A stretch of 64,000 nucleotides of DNA, from the NCBI RefSeq assembly GCF_034670125.1, contig NZ_JAXMOC010000005.1:195322-259321 (forward strand), in the 5' to 3' direction. This DNA is from Maricaulis sp034670125 (GTDB taxonomy: Bacteria > Pseudomonadota > Alphaproteobacteria > Caulobacterales > Maricaulaceae). The translations under genes were made by a program, and so were the position numbers. The notes under the pieces were generated by a model. The model worked only from the letters and a program-made list of their open reading frames with translations, searched no databases and was not told where the DNA came from. The first letter of the stretch is position 1. Each line of letters opens with the position of its first letter. Positions 60,678 to 64,000 of the stretch are shown here, in pieces.

Positions 60678-61733
60678 ATGCCCCACTGGCTCGACCGGCT
60701 GTTTGGCCGGGAGGAGAAATCGGCTTTGTCCAGCCGTCTGATTGCCCTGACGGCGGGAACGCGGTCGGCCTGGTCGCCGCGCGCACTGCCGGCAATGATG
60801 CAGGCCGGTTATGCCCGCAATGCCATTGTCCATCGCTGTGTCCGGCTGACGGCCGAGGCGGCGGCTTCGGTGCCGTTTACAGCTTCCGACGCGGCGATCC
60901 GCCAGCTGCTGGACATGCCCAATCCGGACCAGTCCGGGCCGGAGCTGTGGGAAAGTCTCTATGGTTATCTACAGCTGGCGGGAAATGTCTATCTCGAGCT
61001 CTCCAGCCTGGCCGATGAACCGCGGGCGCTCCATCTCTTGCGCCCGGATCGCATGCGGGTGCTGGCCGGGCCGACCGGTTGGCCAGACGGGTGGGAGTAT
61101 GCCGCAGCGGGCCGGAAGCGTCGCTTCCAGCGCGATCGCGTGTCGGGACGCAGCCCGGTTTTCCACATCCGCCTCTTTCATCCTGGCGATGATCATTATG
61201 GCCTGTCACCGCTGGAAGCCGTGGGCCGGGCGCTGGATCTGCACACCGCCGGATCCGACTGGGCCCGGGCGCTGCTGGACAATGCGGCGCGCCCCTCCGG
61301 TGCGCTGGTCTTCAAGGGCGCCGAGGGACAGCTTTCACCGGACCAGTTTGAACGCCTCAAGGCCGAGCTGGAAGCCAGCCATACCGGTGCCGCCAATGCC
61401 GGACGTCCGCTGCTGCTGGAAGGCGGGCTGGACTGGACACCGATGGCGCTGAGCCCGGCCGAGATGGACTTCACCACCGCCCGCCGCGAAGCCGCCCGCG
61501 AGATCGCGCTGGGGCTGGGCGTGCCGCCGCTCCTTTTGGGCCTGCCCGGCGACAATACCCACGCCAACTACGCCGAGGCCAATGCCGCCTTCATCCGCCA
61601 GACCGTCCGCCCGCTGGTGATGAAAATGGCCCGTGCGCTGAGCGTCTGGCTGCGGCCCTGGTCTGCGCCGGATCTGGAAATCCGTCCCGACTTCACCGCG
61701 CTCGAGGAGAGCCGGGAGGCGGATCATGCGTGA
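60678..61733 (+). CDS. GTA portal protein (g3, HK97-type)
   Basis: 351 residues; AAAAGGAGG lies 6 bases before the ATG. HK97 portal features: GYARNAIVHRCVRLTAEAAASVPF near the start, QLLDMPNPDQSGPELWESLYGYLQLAGNVYLEL, VFHIRLFHPGDDHYGLSPLEAVGRAL, and the C-terminal REIALGLGVPPLLLGLPGDNTHANYAEANAAF. Twelve copies would form the DNA entry channel of the capsid. It overlaps the following small gene by 8 bases. Confidence 0.93.
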   Translation: MPHWLDRLFGREEKSALSSRLIALTAGTRSAWSPRALPAMMQAGYARNAIVHRCVRLTAEAAASVPFTASDAAIRQLLDMPNPDQSGPELWESLYGYLQLAGNVYLELSSLADEPRALHLLRPDRMRVLAGPTGWPDGWEYAAAGRKRRFQRDRVSGRSPVFHIRLFHPGDDHYGLSPLEAVGRALDLHTAGSDWARALLDNAARPSGALVFKGAEGQLSPDQFERLKAELEASHTGAANAGRPLLLEGGLDWTPMALSPAEMDFTTARREAAREIALGLGVPPLLLGLPGDNTHANYAEANAAFIRQTVRPLVMKMARALSVWLRPWSAPDLEIRPDFTALEESREADHA

Positions 61734-61965
61734 GATCGACAACTGGACGGTCCAGAAACAGGTCACCCTCGGCCTGATCTTCGCCATCGCCCTGCAAACC
61801 TCCGGCGCCCTGATCTGGTCCGGCCGCGTCGGCGAGCGCCTCGACCAGCTCGAACATGTCAGCGACCGCGCCAGCCCGCTGGCGGAGCGGCTGGCGAGGC
61901 TGGAAGCCGAGATGCGCCTGGCACGCGAGAGCCTGGTGCGGATCGAACGGCGGATGGAGGAGTGA
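61726..61965 (+). CDS. GTA g3.5-like small protein (membrane helix plus coiled coil)
   Basis: 79 residues, overlapping the portal gene by 8 bases. One hydrophobic segment (VTLGLIFAIALQTSGALIW) is followed by a coiled coil (RLDQLEHVSDRASPLAERLARLEAEM, VRIERRMEE). Small open frames of this type stand between portal and protease genes in RcGTA-like clusters (g3.5). Its role is unknown. Confidence 0.75.
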   Translation: MREIDNWTVQKQVTLGLIFAIALQTSGALIWSGRVGERLDQLEHVSDRASPLAERLARLEAEMRLARESLVRIERRMEE

Positions 61966-61986
61966 GAGGGCGCCTTCACCCCAACC

Positions 61987-62104
61987 TTGTCATCCCCGCG
62001 GGATGTCCGGCGAAGGCCGGACGCAGGGCGGGGACCTATGTGTTCGAACATCTAGGTCCCTGACTTGCGCCCGGCCTTCGCCGGGCGTCCATCAGGGATG
62101 ACAA
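61987..62104 (+). repeat. Family A repeat, copy 11 (forward), inside the GTA operon
   Basis: TTGTCATCCCCGCGGGATGT start, GGGATGACAA end, centre GTTCGAACAT, hairpin 2 CGCCCGGC-CTTC-GCCGGGCG. It occupies most of the 197-base gap between g3.5 and g4, where GTA genes are normally close together. Confidence 0.92.
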
Positions 62105-62162
62105 GGGCTTGATTTTCGTAACTTTTTCCAAACCCCGCACCCCCAACAAGGACACCCCCCCC

Positions 62163-62597
62163 ATGACCGACACCCTCGTCATCGAGGGTCATGCGAGCCT
62201 GTTCGGGCTGGCTGACCTCTCGGGCGATGTGGTGGCGCGTGGCGCCTTTGCCGCTTCGCTCGCCACCCGCCGCACCATTCCGATGCTGTTCCAGCACGAC
62301 CCGTCCGAGCCGGTCGGTGTGTGGACCTCGATCACCGAGGACGCGCGCGGCCTGCTTGTGCGCGGCGAGATCCTGACCTCCGGGGCGCGTGGCCGGGCCA
62401 CAGCGGCGCTGGTCCGGCGCGGCGCGGTGGACGGGCTTTCCATCGGTTTTCGCACCCGCGCCGCCACGCCGCGCGAGGCGCGTGGCCGGGTGCTGACCGC
62501 GATCGATCTCTGGGAGGTCTCCATCGTGACCTTCCCCATGCTGCCCCAGGCGCGCCTGCGTCTTGTGGCCCCGGCGCGCGACCGCGTCGCCGCCTGA
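62163..62597 (+). CDS. GTA prohead protease (g4, HK97 family)
   Basis: 144 residues from the ATG at 62163 (AAGGA upstream). HK97 protease landmarks: IEGHASLFGLADLSGDVVARGAF near the start, IPMLFQHDPSEPVGVWTSITEDARGLLVRGEI with the catalytic His in QHD, and LVRRGAVDGLSIGFRTRAATP with the catalytic Ser in LSIGF. It ends in DLWEVSIVTFPMLPQARL. It matures the capsid by cutting the g5 delta domain. Follows a repeat insertion; translation start is intact. Confidence 0.9.
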   Translation: MTDTLVIEGHASLFGLADLSGDVVARGAFAASLATRRTIPMLFQHDPSEPVGVWTSITEDARGLLVRGEILTSGARGRATAALVRRGAVDGLSIGFRTRAATPREARGRVLTAIDLWEVSIVTFPMLPQARLRLVAPARDRVAA

Positions 62598-62647
62598 CTT
62601 TCCACCCTTTGACAACTCCCACCCTTTTCCAACCCCAGGAGATTTAT

Positions 62648-63859
62648 GTGAGCAAGGAAACCAAGATGACCGCCGCGACCGGTGACAGCCGTGCGGTGAT
62701 GGGCGAGCTGCTGGCCGCCTTCGAGCACTTCAAACAGGCCAATGACCAGCGTCTCGCCGAGATCGAGACCCGGGCCGCTGCCGACGTGCTGCTGGAAGAC
62801 AAGGTCGCGCGGATCGACAAGGCCCTCGACAGCCAGAAATCCGCCCTCGACCGTCTGGTCCATGAAGCGGGGCGTCCGGGTCTCGCTCCGGGTGCCGACA
62901 GGTCGGCGGCCTCGATGGGCTTTGCCGCCTATATGCGCAGCGGTCAGCTGGCCGAGGGCAAGTCCGCGACGGCTGGCACGCCCGGCGAAGGCGGTCATGT
63001 CGTGCCGGCCGAAACCGAGGCCCGGATCGACCGGCTGTTGGCCGAGGCCTCACCCATTCGCGGCATTGCCACGGTCCGCCAGACCGCCTCCGGCACGTTC
63101 CGCAAGCCGGTCTCGCGCGGCGGTGCAGCGACGGGCTGGGTGTCCGAGACGGCAGCGCGCCCGGAAACCGATGCGCCCAGTCTCGAGCTGATCGAATTTC
63201 CCGCCGCCGAGCTCTACGCCATGCCGGCCGCGACCCAGCAATTGCTCGATGATGCCATGGTCGATGTCGAGGACTGGCTGGCGGAAGAGGTCCGCGATGT
63301 CTTCGCCGCTCAGGAAAGCGCGGCCTTTGTCTCCGGCGACGGGATTAACAAGCCGCGTGGCCTGCTGGACTACACCGCCGTCGCCGAGGGCACCCAGGCC
63401 TGGGGCGAGCTGGGCTATGTCGCTACCGGCACGGCCGGCGGCTTTGACGCAACCGATCCCGCCGACGCGCTGATCGACCTCATCTACGCACCCAAGACCG
63501 CCTATCGCGCCAAGGGCCGTTTCGTGATGAACCGCCAAACCGTCTCCGCCGTGCGCCGCTTCAAGGATGCCGACGGTAATTATCTCTGGCAGCCGGCGCT
63601 GGGCGAGGGCGCGACCTCGACCCTGCTCGGCTACCCGGTCACCGAGGCCGAGGACATGCCCGATATCGGCACTGACAGCGCCTCGATTGCCTTCGGCGAC
63701 TTCGCCCGCGGCTATCTGGTGCTCGACCGCCAGGGCGTCGAAGTCCTGCGCGACCCGTTCAGCGCCAAACCCTATGTCCTCTTCTACACCACCAAACGCG
63801 TCGGCGGCGGGGTGCAGGACTTCGAGGCGATCAAGCTGCTGAAGTTTGGTGTGAGCTGA
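62648..63859 (+). CDS. GTA major capsid protein (g5, HK97 fold)
   Basis: 403 residues from the GTG at 62648, which has AGGAG seven bases before; an ATG at 62666 is an alternative. The N-terminal coiled-coil delta domain (about 15-80: LLAAFEHFKQANDQRLAEIETR) is followed by the capsid fold. Fold landmarks are GGHVVPAETEARIDRLLAEASPIRGIATV, GWVSETAARPETDAPSLELIEFPAAELYAMPAATQQLLDDA, INKPRGLLDY, LLGYPVTEAEDMPDI and FGDFARGYLVLDRQGVEVLRDPFS. It forms the GTA head shell. g6 and later genes should follow but an IS110-type gene is found instead. Confidence 0.93.
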   Translation: MSKETKMTAATGDSRAVMGELLAAFEHFKQANDQRLAEIETRAAADVLLEDKVARIDKALDSQKSALDRLVHEAGRPGLAPGADRSAASMGFAAYMRSGQLAEGKSATAGTPGEGGHVVPAETEARIDRLLAEASPIRGIATVRQTASGTFRKPVSRGGAATGWVSETAARPETDAPSLELIEFPAAELYAMPAATQQLLDDAMVDVEDWLAEEVRDVFAAQESAAFVSGDGINKPRGLLDYTAVAEGTQAWGELGYVATGTAGGFDATDPADALIDLIYAPKTAYRAKGRFVMNRQTVSAVRRFKDADGNYLWQPALGEGATSTLLGYPVTEAEDMPDIGTDSASIAFGDFARGYLVLDRQGVEVLRDPFSAKPYVLFYTTKRVGGGVQDFEAIKLLKFGVS

Positions 63860-63879
63860 GGCCGGGAACCTGTTTGTCA

Positions 63880-64000
63880 TCAAGTCAGTTGTGACGTTTG
63901 TCGATTCGCGTCTCTGACGCGTGCGTTTGCGATGACGAGGATTTTTCTGGCGAGGGCTGTGAGGGCGACGCGCTTGGGTTTTCCTGCGTCGACGAGGCGG
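63880..64000 (-). mobile_element. IS110-family transposase, C-terminal fragment at window edge
   Basis: On the minus strand, codons from the window edge to a TGA at 63880-63882 encode RLVDAGKPKRVALTALARKI and then LVIANARVRDANRQ before the stop. The G-K-P-K-x-V-A-L-T-A-x-x-R-K-x-L-V-x-x-N-A pattern is the C-terminus of IS110-type DEDD transposases (transposase_20 domain). Only about 40 residues are visible. The gene begins 21 bases after the g5 capsid stop in the opposite direction, meaning that an insertion sequence sits in or directly after the GTA head genes. Ends of the element cannot be set from here. Confidence 0.85.

Noticed and set aside
240..62104. Possible CRISPR array because of many similar repeats
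   Set aside because: The repeats are about 120 bp, dispersed kilobases apart, and have no regular short spacers or cas genes nearby.

Overview
The window is high-GC, densely coded chromosomal DNA of an alphaproteobacterium, most likely a stalked or dimorphic marine relative of Maricaulis (Maricaulales/Caulobacterales). The grounds are the gene families present: an RcGTA-type gene transfer agent head cluster, two DUF2336 proteins, a DivJ/PleC-like histidine kinase, DUF1491, DUF5330 and DUF6456 proteins, and a large TonB-system operon. The organism name is inferred from memory of these families; no database was searched.

Layout. 1-200: end of an oligopeptide ABC permease. 384-1808: two tandem paralogous secreted proteins on the minus strand. 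1940-4876: peptide-binding lipoprotein and a DUF3667 membrane protein. 4976-6763: SppA protease (minus). 6965-7353: tRNA-Pro(CGG) and tRNA-Gln(UUG). 8054-13921: a seven-gene TonB energising operon (DUF3450, two ExbB, two ExbD, TonB, TPR protein) ending in a strong terminator. 14135-16451: a second, rearranged copy of its last two genes (TPR, then TonB). 16501-17115: a small GIY-YIG nuclease gene bracketed by two oppositely oriented copies of a dispersed palindromic repeat. 17193-21212: oligopeptidase B-like lipoprotein, MsrB and an MFS transporter (minus). 21348-24758: DoxX-like protein, DUF2336 protein, metallophosphoesterase and lipid kinase. 25166-32973: a ten-gene Mrp-type cation/proton antiporter operon with three large antiporter-like subunits and no full-length MrpA. 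33134-38643: DnaA-C-like/DUF6456 pair, SufE, DUF5330, an unknown secreted protein and a histidine kinase. 38816-46691: DEAD-box helicase, two small membrane or lipoproteins, ABC-F ATPase, an unknown secreted protein and a BcsB-like protein. 46749-50419: DUF1491, an unknown protein, PrfC and an MscS channel. 50579-54699: an unknown protein, DUF2336, PAN-domain protein and a GGDEF-EAL protein. 54902-58170: BacNav-type ion channel, bifunctional penicillin-binding protein and a YcgN-like cysteine-cluster protein. 58935-63859: GTA genes g1 (TerS-like), g2 (TerL), g3 (portal), g3.5, g4 (protease) and g5 (capsid). 63880-64000: the C-terminus of an IS110-family transposase on the minus strand, so the GTA cluster is interrupted or bounded there.

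The most striking non-coding content is a family of about 120-bp repeats (eleven full copies plus one decayed half copy in 64 kb, all intergenic). Their ends are inverted (TTGTCATCCC / GGGATGACAA) and two internal hairpins show compensatory changes between copies, so the unit can fold as a cloverleaf or four-way junction. A second, rarer family (two copies) has the same architecture with different sequence. The only nuclease gene near the main family is the GIY-YIG gene, which sits between an inverted pair of copies. That arrangement recalls REP elements and their RAYT transposases but uses a different enzyme family.

Functional themes are outer-membrane import powered by TonB, ion homeostasis (Mrp, MscS, a voltage-gated channel), envelope maintenance (SppA, PBP, MsrB, peptidase), cell-cycle and c-di-GMP signalling, and phage-derived gene transfer.
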